Made by a program: the position numbers and the translations under genes | Assembly: GCA_028023455.1 (NCBI GenBank) | Contig: JAQFVV010012536.1 | Location: 1,880,001-1,944,000, forward strand | Direction of reading: 5' to 3' | Origin: Epiperipatus broadwayi | Taxonomy: Eukaryota > Onychophora > Udeonychophora > Euonychophora > Peripatidae | Length of the DNA stretch: 64,000 nt | Notes under the pieces: generated by a model | What the model saw: the letters and a program-made list of their open reading frames with translations, nothing else | Databases searched by the model: none | Told to the model about the DNA's origin: nothing | Part shown: positions 34,285-45,240 of the stretch, piece by piece | Layout of the letters: each line of letters starts with the position of its first letter | Position numbering within the stretch: the stretch's first letter is position 1

Positions 34285-34677
34285 AATACATGTATACTAT
34301 TTATACTTTAAGCTAAATGTAATTAGAGGGGGTTTGAACCCGGACTTTCAAGCTTCCTTCCACTCCATCTTATACAATCGATACACATGGCCACAAACAT
34401 GCGAAAAAGATAAATGATTTCTATTTCGTACATCATCTCCCATATATATATATATATAATCATTAAAGTATGAAGATTTTCTATCTTAACATAAACCGAG
34501 CACTGATTATATATTTGTGTGTGATGATTCGGTTCAACTGATGAATGCTAGTTCAACACGAAATACATATATCGAGGTTATTTATCTCTTCTGCATATGT
34601 GTAGTCATGTGTATCGGTTGTATAAGATGAAGTGGAAAGGAGCTTGAATGCCTGGGTTAAAATTCCCCTCTAATAAC
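34285..34677. mobile_element. family A element, head-to-head, 10-bp TSD
   Basis: It is flanked by ATAATATTTA at 34275-34284 and 34678-34687. The left half is a minus-strand unit (GGTTTGAACCCGGACTTTCA is its B-box end inverted) whose hammerhead is deleted between TTTCGTACATC and CCCATATATA. The right half is a plus-strand unit with a full-length ribozyme region and tRNA-like 3' part. Same outward-facing design as 31386-31926. Confidence 0.8.
34523..34582 (+). ncRNA. hammerhead ribozyme, family A, stems weakened
   Basis: CTGATGA (34538-34544) and GAAA (34560-34563) are intact. Stem II is ATGC opposite ACAC, with two mismatches. The inner part of stem I (TTCAA against TATCG) is poor, so efficient cleavage is doubtful. 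Confidence 0.6.
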
Positions 34678-34687
34678 ATAATATTTA

Positions 34688-35059
34688 TGTTTTTGAAACC
34701 CAAGATGTAACTGTTTTAGCTAGATAAATCTTAACCCAAAGTCATCTTCAAAAGCGACAACAAAGTGAGTGTAAACACAATATTTATACCTTGTGATAAA
34801 TGTATTACTTTAAAAATATTTAACTAGCCTGAAGCTATAATTCAACCATCATAAAATCTCTGTTATTATTTTTATAGCTGAAAAGAAGACAATTTAGTTG
34901 ATTCGGGGGGGGGGGGGAGCAACTACCAGACATTTTTGCTAACTTTCCTGAAATGATAAAAGGTCATGTTATATAATCCTAAAGTATTTTATTACAAGCA
35001 GTTTTTGGAAAGTCTTATTTAATGCTTCTTGAGCTGATAAATATGATGTAAGTAGCTAT
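34688..35059. other. unassigned AT-rich DNA with poly-G
   Basis: No gene recognised. A run of about 14 G lies at 34904-34918. Confidence 0.4.
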
Positions 35060-35071
35060 ATATATTAATTG

Positions 35072-35705
35072 ACAATAAACTTTACATGATCACCATTTCT
35101 CATGCTGGCTTATAACTGTTATTAAAACAGGCAATACTCTTCATACAGTATTGCCACTCAGTACAAGCCAGAGTAGTCAATGGATGCCAGAAGGCTTGTG
35201 CATAAAATCCCCATCTAGTGCCTACTCATCCAATATTCCCAATCTAGTTTCTGTTTTGCACTGAATGGCAATACTGTATGGAGAGTTTTGCCTGTTTTAA
35301 TAACAATTATAAGCAAGTATAGGAAATGGTGATCATGTGATGTTTATTGGTTTAAAACCAATCCTGCCTAATAGGATAGTGGTGGCTGTGGTTATTAAAA
35401 GAACAAAAGACACCGAAATGTATGGCTACTGAACTGAGTTCAGACCTATAAGCTAATGAGCTTGGATTGAAAATATTATTGTGTTTTCAATTTAAGACTC
35501 ATAGTTTTGTAGTTAAATAGAGATAAAAGATGGCTGCTGGAGGGGTTGCATTAGATCCTAAGATCTAGGTGCAGTGCTCTCAGATCCAAGGCTCCTCACT
35601 GACGAAGGCGACAAGCCAGAAACTAGCCTGGGGATATTGGATGAATATGCACTAGATGGGGATTTTATGCACAAGCCTACTGTATGGACAGTTTTGCCTG
35701 TTTTA
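35072..35705. mobile_element. family C element, 634 bp, 12-bp TSD
   Basis: It is flanked by ATATATTAATTG (35060-35071) and ATATACTAATTG (35706-35717), 11/12 identical. It contains a minus-strand piece at the left (GGCTTGTGCATAAAATCCCC, CTACTCATCCAATATTCCC) and a longer plus-strand piece with ATTAGATCCTAAGATCTAGG, the ribozyme and GATGGGGATTTTATGC. Both outer ends carry the GGCAA-ACTC / GAGTTTTGCC sequence, giving the look of terminal inverted repeats. Confidence 0.85.
35584..35642 (+). ncRNA. hammerhead-like ribozyme, family C, cleavage site altered
   Basis: Stem I outer ATCCAA/TTGGAT and inner CCTCA/TGGGG, the core CTGACGA (the variable N7 is C), GGC/GCC stem II and GAAA are all present. 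The triplet before the cleavage site reads GCC, so the conserved U16.1 is lost and cleavage is not expected. Confidence 0.6.
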
Positions 35706-35717
35706 ATATACTAATTG

Positions 35718-36084
35718 TATATCTTTTTCATAATAAGCAACACCCTGCTGTTTATTAATTCATGGTCTTCTTTTTAATCTCTTTAAGTAAGAAAACTTCT
35801 TATCACGGTAATTAATCAACTCTTGATATTTTCTATTTTTTTTTTTATTACACTTGGCTATATTAAAACGTATTCTATTTTAACTGTACATCACTTTAAA
35901 ATTATGCATATCAAAATAAATTATTTAATTATTTATAAAACCATTTATTTTTTTATTAAAATGATGTTTGTTTTATACTATTTCTTTTTTTCTTTTTTTT
36001 TAAAGTCTTTATTTTACAAATGAAAGGTAGAATTCAGCACATTATTTAGAAAAAATCATGCATGATAGAAAATAAAAAAGATTA
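35718..36084. other. unassigned AT-rich DNA
   Basis: No gene recognised; the frame at 35823-36023 is T-rich low complexity. Confidence 0.45.
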
Positions 36085-36479
36085 ATTTACAAATGTATGA
36101 AATAACCTCCACACACTACACATTCATTTAACATCGAATGGATAAAGCCAGAATAAATGATAATTGACCCCCAAGTTGACTTTCGTGGCGAACCAGTACT
36201 CATCTTTTGGTCCAGGTTACCATCTCTTATATATACCTGTATTATATGTAGAGTATTTATCAATAGTAAATTATTATATTTTATTTTATAAATGTCAAAC
36301 TTATCATTGGCAACTTTGGCACCATCCACTTGCGGTGCACTAGTGATTATCATTAATCATTTACTAAACTAGTAATTGTCTTTAGACCCCATATAATCTC
36401 CAAAGCTCTGTTAAAGATCAATATATTTGATTTTTTTTAAAATTAAACACTCATACACACATAGAGTTATATATGAGAA

Positions 36480-36541
36480 ATGGGGATCTGGGGCAACTGA
36501 TGAGTACTAGTTCAGCACGAAATACATTGTGGGCATCATTT
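36480..36541 (+). ncRNA. hammerhead ribozyme, family B, core boxes intact
   Basis: CTGATGA and GAAA are present. Stem II GTAC/GCAC has one A-C mismatch. The stem III/cleavage region reads TACATTGTGGG, where the usual inner stem I TTGG is shifted, so folding is uncertain. Confidence 0.55.
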
Positions 36542-36897
36542 GTCTTTTGTTGTATATTTATATGACTTTAAAGGAATGTGTGATTCTATAGAGGTTGTTT
36601 AATATATATATATATATAACGATATTATACATGGGAAAGAGAATAACTCCGTGTGTGTATATATATATTTAATTTTAAAAAATCACATGTATTAATCTTT
36701 AACTGAGATTTAAAGTAAGTTTATGTCTGTGCTAAAGATAATCTCCAGTTTAGAAAATGATTGGTAATAATCATTATTGTGTTTATCTGAGATGGATGAT
36801 GTCAAAGTTATGAGTGAAGTGAGTTTGACAGTTGTAAATAAAAGTATAACAATTTAATATAGATACTCTTCATATAATAGAGATATAGAAGAGAGAT

Positions 36898-36957
36898 AGT
36901 TACCTGGGCCAACTGATGAGGGGCTGGTTCAGCATGAAATGCATCTTGGGGGTCATT
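36898..36957 (+). ncRNA. type I hammerhead ribozyme, family B, nearly intact
   Basis: CTGATGA is at 36913-36919, GAAA at 36936-36939, the self-complementary ATGCAT forms stem III, C is at the cleavage position (36945), and inner stem I CCAA/TTGG is perfect. The outer stem I pairs AGTTACC with GGTCATT (6 of 7), where family A has GATC/GATC, a compensatory difference. Stem II has one extra G and a mismatch, the main defect. Confidence 0.7.
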
Positions 36958-37460
36958 TGTCTTTTATTGTATCTTTATTTATATGAATTTTAAAAAATGT
37001 GAAAGAATGGAGGTTGTTTAATATATTTATAAAGATATTACACATGGGAAAGAGAAAGGTGAATAACTAACTCCATGTGTATGTATGTTTACAATTTAAA
37101 AAATTAGATATATCAATCTTTAACTGAGATTTAAAGTTTATGTCTGAGCTAGAGATAATCTCCAGTTTTGTAAATGATTAATGATAATCATTATTGTATT
37201 TATCTGAAGTGGATGATGTCAAAGCTGTGGGAAGAGTGAGTTCGGTACTTGTAAATCCAACTGTAAAAATATTACTATTGAGACATACTCCTCATATAAT
37301 ATATTTATGAGAGTGATAGTTTGGGCCAACAGATAAGTCCCTGGCTCAGCATGAAATGTAGTTTGGGGATCATTTGTATCTTTATTTATATGAATTTTAA
37401 ATAATGTGCACTAGGGAGAGGTTATTTAATATATTTATAAAGATATTAGGCATAAGAAAG

Positions 37461-38399
37461 AGAAATGTGAATAAATCCCTTCACTAAATAAATGCCTATT
37501 GAATAATAATACAATAATTCAGTTAATCCACAGCATATAAATATATACTTGCCCTTCATATTTAAAAAAATAATAATTACACATTAAATATGAAAGTTTA
37601 AAGCTATTAATACTAATACAATATATAGTGGTATTTATATTGTAACGGGATAGGGTGTTATAAGAAATGCTAAACCTGGGGTGATGGAAAAATCATCATC
37701 AACTCCAGTCAACAACATTTCAATTAATGTAAGTTTAAAGGATGATATTAAATATTAAAGTGAAAGATATTAAGTAATGTTAATATCACAAAATATATAG
37801 AAGAGATATTATATAAAAAAGGGAGAGCACAAGATCACACAATCTCTGAGATCATTAAGAGATCAGCCAGCTGCTTCAGAAGAGTAACTATAATTAAGTA
37901 ACTATAAATCCAGCATTATAAAGTAAAAGTAAGTAATACTCAAAAAAAATCATTCATGAATGAATGATCAATCAAAATACATCAATGTAATAAATCAGAA
38001 TAAAACCAACAGTCCATCTTGTGACTGGATTGGAAATGGGTCTTCTGTAGACCAGGCTAACTATTGAGCCTTTGCCAGCTTGGGCAATTATTTAAACATA
38101 ACTTTGGCAAGCACCAACTAAGTGTTCATCCATCAGACTACATAATAATAATAAATCTAAACAATAATGCTGGGATATTAAAACATGCTGATCATCATCA
38201 ATGCTTTGGCCATTTAGTACCATTAATGCACTCACAACTATAAAATTAAATTCTAACAGACTAAACTGGATAAAATGTAGTGCAGGGACTTTGAAGAATA
38301 TACTCTTCACATCAAAACAGGACTCTTGTCTACTGAATGCCCCTTGACTGCAAAGAATGAAATTATTAATTTAAAGATGTTTAAATAAGCTTCATTAAA
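37461..38399. other. unassigned AT-rich DNA
   Basis: No gene or recognisable mobile element. The minus-strand frame at 38092-38310 has no recognisable domain. Confidence 0.4.
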
Positions 38400-38620
38400 C
38401 ATGTAAATAGATATACACACAGTGTGTTAATGAGTTTTATACTTTTGTAGATCATCTTCAATGCTCTCTCTTCCATGTGAAGCTTCACTGCCCTGCACAT
38501 TTTAAATCACTTCAAATGTTCAATAACATAGTTCTGTTTAAAATGAAATTGAATGTTAATACATTATTCCATATCAACGGATATATTATCACATATTTCA
38601 AAATTCATGATCCATATACA
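38400..38620. repeat. possible dispersed repeat (family G)
   Basis: TTTTGTAGATCATCTTCAAT and CACTTCAAATGTTCAATAAC resemble 23290-23600 and 46115-46310. Low-confidence family. Confidence 0.35.
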
Positions 38621-39025
38621 CTAGCACCTTAAAATGTTTCTGTACTTAACACATGCATTGATTGAGAGATGATGCCATAGGCAACTTAAGGATGGGGCTA
38701 GTCATCTCTTCACTGAGACCCACTACATATACTCACAGACAATTAAGTTTGAATGTTTTACTACACTAATTCACAAGACAGACTCCCAAAGAATCTTCTT
38801 TTAATAAATTTGCAAATGATGCCCATTTTCTTTTATCAAAGCCAGTCTATTGGTTATTTGAACGCCACATTCTTATATTGCAAATAAAATATGTTCTTTT
38901 CCACTAAATTCAATCAGAAAATATACATTCTCCCTTTTTCTTTCCTAAAACATTACTTTTTCCATCACCATATATATATATATATATTTACTTGTAATAA
39001 CTATTTTATTTCACCTTTATAATTA

Positions 39026-39272
39026 ATAATATGTTGATGTGTTGCGGTGAAACTTTTCTATATAATAATTTCTGTAGAAAATGGATAGGAGATAGTTTTG
39101 CATATATTTGCATATAATGACATTGACAATCTAAAGAAGCTATGATTATGGAGAAACAAAACTCTGAAAGCACTTAGTCTGCAGAAATTATGATATAGAA
39201 AACCTACAGAAATTATTATATAGAGATGTTTCACAGCAACGCATCAGCATATTATTAATATTTACTTGTTTA
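39026..39272. repeat. ~250-bp foldback element
   Basis: ATTAATAATATGTTGATGTG at the left and GCATCAGCATATTATTAAT at the right are inverted, and the inner arms TATATAATAATTTCTGTAG and CTACAGAAATTATTATATAG pair perfectly. The spacer of about 130 bp contains TGGAGAAACAAAACTCTGAA. MITE-like. Confidence 0.8.
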
Positions 39273-39369
39273 AACATCCAACATTTTGACCATTTTATTT
39301 ACAATCATTTTCAAGGATCTACAGAATACATATTTACTTCTTTATAATTATGAATACAATTAAAAATAA

Positions 39370-39655
39370 CCATTAAGCATCACATGATAACCATCTCTTA
39401 TACTAGCACATAATTTTTTATAAACAAGGCAAAACTCTCCATACAGTAGTGCCACCATGTGCCAACCAGAGTAATCAATGGATGCCAGAAGGCTTGTGCA
39501 TAAAATCCCTATCTAATGCCACAAGCCAGAAACTAGTTTGGGAATATTGGATGAGTAGGCATTAGATAGGAATTTTATTCACAAGCCTTCTGGCATCTAT
39601 TGATTACTCTGGTTGGCACAGGGTGGCACTGCTGTATTGAGAGTTTTGCCTTGTT
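39370..39655. mobile_element. family C element, 286 bp, perfect 15-bp TSD
   Basis: It is flanked by TACAATTAAAAATAA at 39355-39369 and 39656-39670, identical. Left and right thirds are inverted copies (CAATGGATGCCAGAAGGC and GCCTTCTGGCATCTATTGAT). The ribozyme is truncated: only GCCACAAGCCAGAAACTAG and TTTGGGAATATTGGAT remain, the CTGATGA half being deleted at the inverted junction. Confidence 0.88.
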
Positions 39656-39670
39656 TACAATTAAAAATAA

Positions 39671-40109
39671 AATAAAAATGTGAAAAGAATAACATTTTCC
39701 TTTCATTTCTTTAATAGTCTGTTGTTAAAAAAGGATTTGATGGTAGTGATAATAAGTAAAATATATTATTATAAATAAATTAAACATTGATTGTTCAAAA
39801 AAGTAAAATATTGCGTTAGCAGCCATTTTTACAATTTTTAATCAAACAACTTTACAATTTCAATTCATAATCAAGATGAAAGTTGTAAAAAGTTGCAATA
39901 ATTTTAATAAACTTGTAAATAAATTTTAGCTATTAAATATTCAAATTTGCAAACACTTGTGTGTCTGTGTACCGAAATGGTTTTTGTCTTCTTTATAATC
40001 TAATACGAAGTGGATTTTCGGTGAAGTTAATCATAGCACCAAGAATTCATAAAGGCACACTTATTCATAAACAACTAAATCGAAGTACTTTATATATATA
40101 TATAATGTA
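39671..40109. other. unassigned AT-rich DNA
   Basis: No gene recognised; (TA)n near 40090-40102. Confidence 0.4.
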
Positions 40110-40213
40110 GATACTTAACCTAGATGTAATTTAAGGGAATTTGAACCCAGAAGTAAAGTCATCCACTCTATCCAATATAACTGATACACATGACCACATA
40201 CATATGAAAAAGA

Positions 40214-40275
40214 TAAATAATCTTTTATACATATTTCACGCTGAACCAGCATTCAGCCATTGATCCATTATTTTC
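40214..40275 (-). ncRNA. hammerhead remnant, family A
   Basis: GAAA, stem II and the surrounding order are kept, but the core box reads TGGCTGA in place of CTGATGA. Inactive as read. Confidence 0.6.
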
Positions 40276-40966
40276 CACACACATATATAATCAGTGCTTG
40301 GTTTATATGAAGGTAGTAAATTTACACACTTTAATGGACATGCTTCAATCATCTCCACTCTACAACTCTTCAATCGTTCATATCATTGAAAATATGACGA
40401 TAGAATGCTCAAAGCTCTTGGTGATACCCAATGTTGACCTTAGGTCAATCTGACCCCTCATATGCAGGTTCTTAATATGTCTACTTCAATATACAGAGGA
40501 GGGATGGGCAGAATACAGGCTGAATATGTAATATTGAAATACAAATATAATATATATACTCAACCTAGATGTAATTAAAGGGGATTTGAACCCAGACTTT
40601 CAAGCTCCCAACAGTTATCCACTCTATCCAATATAATCAACACATATGATATTTTTAATTACAACTAGGTTAAGTATGTACATTATACTTGTATTTTAGT
40701 ATCACATATTCAATCTGTATTCTGCCCAATCCTCCTCTGTATACTTAAGTGGACATATTAAGGTCCTGCATATAAGGAATCAGATTGAATTAAGGTCAAC
40801 ATGAGTGCGTGACTAATTGACATCATTGAGGGCTTTGAGCATTCCATCAGTGATATGGGTGGTTAAGAGATGGAGAGTGGAGAGGATTGAAGCCTGTTCC
40901 ATTAAAGTGTGTAGATTTGCTATCTTAAGATAAACCAAACAGTGTTTATAAATATATGTGGGAGAT

Positions 40967-41027
40967 GATGATTCAGACCAACTGATGAATGCTCGTTCAG
41001 CATGAAATATGTATATTGGAGATCATT
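40967..41027 (+). ncRNA. type I hammerhead ribozyme, family A, fully intact core
   Basis: This 61-nt segment is the cleanest copy. The outer stem I is GATGATT (40967-40973) with GATCATT (41021-41027), 7 pairs including two G-U. The inner stem I is CCAA (40978-40981) with TTGG (41016-41019). The core CTGATGA is 40982-40988. Stem II ATGC (40989-40992) pairs with GCAT (41000-41003) around loop TCGTTCA. GAAA is 41004-41007. Stem III is ATA with TAT around a 2-nt loop. Predicted self-cleavage falls after A41015. The internal loop in stem I and the 7-nt loop II suit the tertiary contact of natural type I ribozymes. Stem III is short, as known for Penelope-element and satellite hammerheads, and may favour dimeric folding. 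Confidence 0.85.
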
Positions 41028-41135
41028 TACCTTTTTCACATGTATGTGGTCATCTGTATCGGTTATATTGGATAGAATGGATGACTGTAGGGAGCTTAAA
41101 AATCTGGGTTCAAATCCCGTTTTAATTATATATAT

Positions 41136-42254
41136 GTGTATTGCGTAAACCTATTCTTGAATCATAAATGTCACAATGTGGCGCTGTAATTGGTTTATTT
41201 GATATCTTACAAAGCTTTTTCTGCAGCAGTCTTTTCTTTCTAAACTACTTAAATATCTTGCAAATAAGCATTTATTTTTAGTGCTATGTTTTATAAATTG
41301 TAATACATTAAAGATCAGCCTTCTCAAACTATTGTGCATGCACTTTTTACGAGTGTTAGTAACAAATGAATACTTCCATTCCCAACACAAGATATAGTAT
41401 TTAAGAAAGAATAAAATGAATCCATTTATTCTTTCCAACCCAAATGCTTATATATGGGCAAATCTTAAGTACTGGAAATGAAAGCATGAGGATAGACCAC
41501 TCACATTTGCTCTCCACTGTATTTGATCCTTGACTATATTTTCCTTATGTCAACATTCAGTTTATCATCTCTTTGGATCATCTTTGAGATACTTTTTATA
41601 ACTTAAATGAGGATCTGCCTTTTCATTCAAACAGATATTAATATTTTTACATTTAATATAAAGTCTTAACAAAACTTTTATTAATGAAATGAAATTTGAT
41701 AATTTCAACACACTTCCCCAATATTTATTATATATTTAAATTACATTATATTGATTCAATAGACACTGAAAAATGAATACTTTTTGTATCTAGTAGTGAA
41801 TAAGGAGAATCAAAAAATGGAAGAATAAATAATAGGAGACTACGAGATAAGAACACAATGAAAAACTATGTTTAAAAGATGTATGAGAAAGTGATGAATA
41901 TTTGTGATGATATGCAGAATTCTTGTAATAGGATATTGAAAGGTGAAAAGGAAAGATAGAAAAAATAAGTTTTTTTTTTTTTTTTTTGGGGGGGGGCAAA
42001 CAATTACATCAGAGTTAATAAATCAAATAATAGAAAATATAAATGATAATGATGTAGAGAATGAGAGAAGCTTTATTTGAAGTAAACTAATCAGTTTAGA
42101 AACTAAAAGAAAGGTTGGCAAGCAGTGATAGGACGTAGAAGTATGAGGAACATAGTACCTAGAAAAATATATGTACCTTATCTAGAAATGACTCATAAAA
42201 ATGAGTCATTGAAAAAAAAATAGTATTTTTCCCCAAGATCACTTCTCTCATAGC
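41136..42254. other. unassigned AT-rich DNA with T/G homopolymer
   Basis: No gene recognised. A run of about 19 T leads directly into 7 G at 41971-41996. The minus-strand frame at 41151-41438 has no recognisable domain. Confidence 0.4.
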
Positions 42255-42470
42255 TGATAAATCTACTTAATTAATTATTGTAGAGGATTTGGACACAGAC
42301 TTTCAAGCAAACTTCAGTTCTCGACTCTATTTCATACAACTAATACACATGACCACACACATGTGATAACAGTAAATGATGTGTATTGGTTGTATGAGAT
42401 AGAGTTGATAGCTGAAGAATGCTTGAAAGTCTGTGTTCAAATTCTCTATTATTACAGTTAATTTCCAAAA
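42255..42470. mobile_element. truncated family A head-to-head pair without ribozyme
   Basis: The left half (GATTTGGACACAGACTTTCA) and right half (CTTGAAAGTCTGTGTTCAAA) are inverted tRNA-like ends joined at about 42355-42375 (ACACACATGTGATAAC). The hammerhead part is absent from both. The symmetry shows that the tRNA-like 3' ends face outward, as in the longer copies. Confidence 0.75.
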
Positions 42471-42483
42471 ATATTAAATTATA

Positions 42484-42700
42484 CTTTAAAGAGATTTATT
42501 TAAACTTCGTTTAAAGAGGTTTATTTAAACTTCTTTGTATCAATAATTTCAGTCTCTGCAGTGTTGTTGCAATCTTTAGTGTCTATATAAGTATATTAAA
42601 CCATTAATAAAGGTAGTTTATTGTTAAAAGTAGGTTGCCTTGACAACAGTTTGAAATTGTTGATTGTTATTGATAGTGAGATTCTCTAAGTGTTGACTGG
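42484..42700. repeat. family E fragment
   Basis: TTTAAACTTCTTTGTATCAA, CAATCTTTAGTGTCTATATA, GTTGCCTTGACAACAG and TTGTTGATTGTTATTGATA match one arm of the foldback at 16980-17672 and, inverted, the sequence at the right window edge. A short internal duplication (GAGGTTTATTTAAACTTC) lies at its start. Confidence 0.65.
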
Positions 42701-43907
42701 TTTTTAATGATAAATTATCCTTGTATTCTAATATTAACTAATTATTTTAAAAGTGAGTAGTTACATCATTTAGTATGAAGATTAATTTAATAATTCAAAT
42801 AAAGAAATACATGTGTGCACTTGCAAAAATTTCTACTGAAATCCTAATGCAAATAAAAAATTTTAATATAATTTCTAATCTCGAAGAAAATCAGTTTTAT
42901 TTCTGAAATAAATTACCCCAGCCAGAAGGAATAATGCTAATGAGAACATATTCTCTAGTTTATAAGTAACATATTTTAATTTCAAAGAAATTCATTTATT
43001 AGTCTGATAAAGAGACAGGATCATGTTAGAGCAGGCAATGTTGTGTATAACAATCTTCATGTTTAAAGTAGTTGAATACACAATCTTTACACGTCTGCAT
43101 ATTTTATATCTAGTGACTTGCATGCAGCTATATTTTCAATGATTATTTAGATATTATACTGATTTTTTTTTTTGCTATTACCTTAATTATTGTTTGTATG
43201 TGTGTCTATTTATACTTGGTGTGCCTAATGTTTATATTCTTGTATGTTTCTAATAGATATATTAGCAGAAATTGATGCTTGTTAGTTAGGCTGTCCTCTA
43301 CATATATGTTATTTTTGTAAGTTTTGTTTTGAGGGTTGGTAACTTTTTTGCATTATGGATCAAACATGCAAATTATATGCTCACTATTTCGAGGATATAA
43401 ATTAACGAATGATGTATTGTTCAAAGGTATTTACAAAGTGTGCACATCTTAATCTGTAGCTCTGGAGCTAAGATCCATGATAGTTAAGCTCCTGCGTGAC
43501 TAACTAGTATTGGTAATTGGTTTTATGACAACATGCCGCCACTCCTGCAATAACAAAATCATTTTTAACCATACAACAAAGCTAAAAACGATAGATAAGT
43601 TCTACTTCCAAATGCAACATCGCTATGTTTAATATGAAAAAAATAAGGTCTGTTTAATGTTAATGCAATATTGCAAACACTTATTACTTATTTAAATCTG
43701 AAATTTATATATTATTGCACAAATGTATAAATGATACAAACTTAATATAATTATAAAAATCTATATAAATCATATTTTTAAAAATAATGTCAATAATTTT
43801 TGGTTTCCATTATTTTTGCATACTATTTAAATTTAAATCATGATTAAAATTTTTCACACAAACTCGTGACTAGAAATTGTTTAGAACGTAATTGAGCCGT
43901 GAAAGAT
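42701..43907. other. unassigned AT-rich DNA
   Basis: No gene or recognisable repeat seen. Confidence 0.4.
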
Positions 43908-43975
43908 TTTTTTTTTTCATGTGTCATGGCATCGGCCGGGGCGCGAACCCACAACCGTCTGATTTTGTTTTTATA
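43908..43975 (-). repeat. truncated tRNA-derived SINE (CGATGCTTTGACATATG family)
   Basis: On the minus strand: B-box GGGTTCGCGCCCC, GGCCGATGCCATGACACATG and the A tail. The A-box half is missing. Confidence 0.7.
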
Positions 43976-44560
43976 TACAGTATATAACTATTCAGTAATT
44001 TGCGATTAGCACTGCTGTGACGTAATTCTCAGGCCATAATTATTCTAACTGCGAATTATTCCAATTCTTCAAGTTTGTTTGTTTTTTTAAAAGTTAGCAA
44101 ACTTTATATTTAAAAAATGAGTTTTTGAATTCAACTAAATTTTAAAAAAATTATTATGAATACGAACTTTATATTTAAAAAATTTGAATTATTTGTTATT
44201 AATTATTTTTTTATAATATAATTTTATGCTGCCATGTATTAGATATTTCACAACAATTTTTTAAATAATTCGACAAGAAACACTCTAGTGAAAAAGATTT
44301 GAACTAAAACAAAATTCGAATTTTGTTTTTTTTTTATTGTTGTTGTTCTACTACTACTTATATTGCTACTGCTACTTATACTCTTACATCTTCTCTGAAG
44401 ATAAGTATTACAATGTTTATCTATTCAAACCAATCTGAATTGCAAATATATTCACATATAGAGCATGATAGTCCATTCTGTTTATTTGATATTTTGGGGT
44501 ATTTCTTTTACTTTTTCCATATAATTTTTTTTTCTGAAATATTAACATCATGTCTAATCT
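43976..44560. other. unassigned AT-rich DNA
   Basis: No gene recognised; the plus-strand frame at 44323-44625 is T-rich and runs into the family C element. Confidence 0.45.
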
Positions 44561-44571
44561 TAGTTTTTCAA

Positions 44572-44831
44572 AAAGACAAAACTCCATACAGTAGCACCCT
44601 CAGCTCAATCCAGAGTAATCAATAGATGCAGGAAAGTTTGTACCAAAAATCCCTATCTGGTGCCTACTCATCCAATATTACCAGACTGGTTTCTAGCTTG
44701 TGGCTTTCATCAATGAGGAGTGGTGCTACTGTATGAAGAGTTTTGCCTCTGTAAAATCAGCATGTGTAAACATAAAGAATAGTGACCATGTGATGTTTGA
44801 TGGTTTAACAAAGAATGGTGATCATGTGATA
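44572..44831 (-). mobile_element. family C element, 260 bp, 11-bp TSD
   Basis: It is flanked by perfect TAGTTTTTCAA (44561-44571 and 44832-44842). The ribozyme lies on the minus strand at about 44670-44719: the core is TTGATGA (C3 changed), GAAA is intact, and stem II is AGC/GCT where most copies have GGC/GCC, a compensatory change. The unit then runs into GGTGCTACTGTATGAAGAGT, the opposite terminal piece. Confidence 0.85.
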
Positions 44832-45026
44832 TAGTTTTTCAATATATTTTAGTCATAACTTCACAATGAAAACAATCAGCATTGAAATCCTTTAGAATGT
44901 CTTCTGAGATGGGGTTTACCTTTCTCACAAAAACCATGCTCAGGTTCATTATAAAGAACTCTTTTAGGAAGTTTTGTACCATTTATTTGTTTCACATATT
45001 CAATCCAACAAGCATATGATTTTACA

Positions 45027-45227
45027 GGCAGCACTCCATACAGTGGTGCCACTCAGTGCAAGCCAGAGTAATCAATGGATGCCAGAAGGCTTATGCATAA
45101 AATCCATATCTAGTGCCTACTCATCCAATATCCCCAGACTAGTTTCTGGCTTGTGGCCTTCATCAGTGCCAATTTAGTAGCAGTTATGAGCAAGCATAAG
45201 AAATGGTGATCATGTAATGTTCTATGG
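45027..45227 (-). mobile_element. family C element, 201 bp, 13-bp TSD
   Basis: It is flanked by ATATGATTTTACA (45014-45026) and ATATAATTTTACA (45228-45240), 12/13. The ribozyme core on the minus strand (about 45124-45170) keeps CTGATGA, GGC/GCC, GAAA and GTC, but the 5' strand of stem I is replaced after GGCA, so it cannot close stem I as in full copies. Confidence 0.85.
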
Positions 45228-45240
45228 ATATAATTTTACA

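Larger units (their letters stand above)
36085..37460. mobile_element. family B hammerhead cluster: one minus unit, then three tandem plus units
   Basis: Equivalent points of the plus units (GAGATAGTTACCTGGGCC and variants) fall near 36475, 36890 and 37308, a period of about 415 bp. Each unit ends in TTTAATATATTTATAAAGAT with GGGAAAGAGAA, then restarts with ATCTTTAACTGAGATTTAAA. A minus-strand unit at 36087-36370 faces them. Ribozyme positions: 36161-36222 (minus, core AAGATGA, inactive), 36480-36541 (plus, core boxes intact), 36899-36957 (plus) and 37319-37373 (plus, CAGATAA, inactive). Confidence 0.8.
40110..41135. mobile_element. family A cluster: minus units facing one plus unit
   Basis: From the left there is a minus-strand unit with tRNA-like end (AATTTGAACCCAGAAG region), ribozyme and GATTGAAGC-type body, a second minus B-box end at about 40575-40605 (GATTTGAACCCAGACTTTCA), and then a full plus unit ending with TCTGGGTTCAAATCCCG at about 41104-41120. 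The plus unit gives the clearest family A order: body, ribozyme, TTTTTCACATGTATGTGGTC, A-box-like segment, B-box. The flanks are AT microsatellite, so a TSD cannot be defined. Confidence 0.8.
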
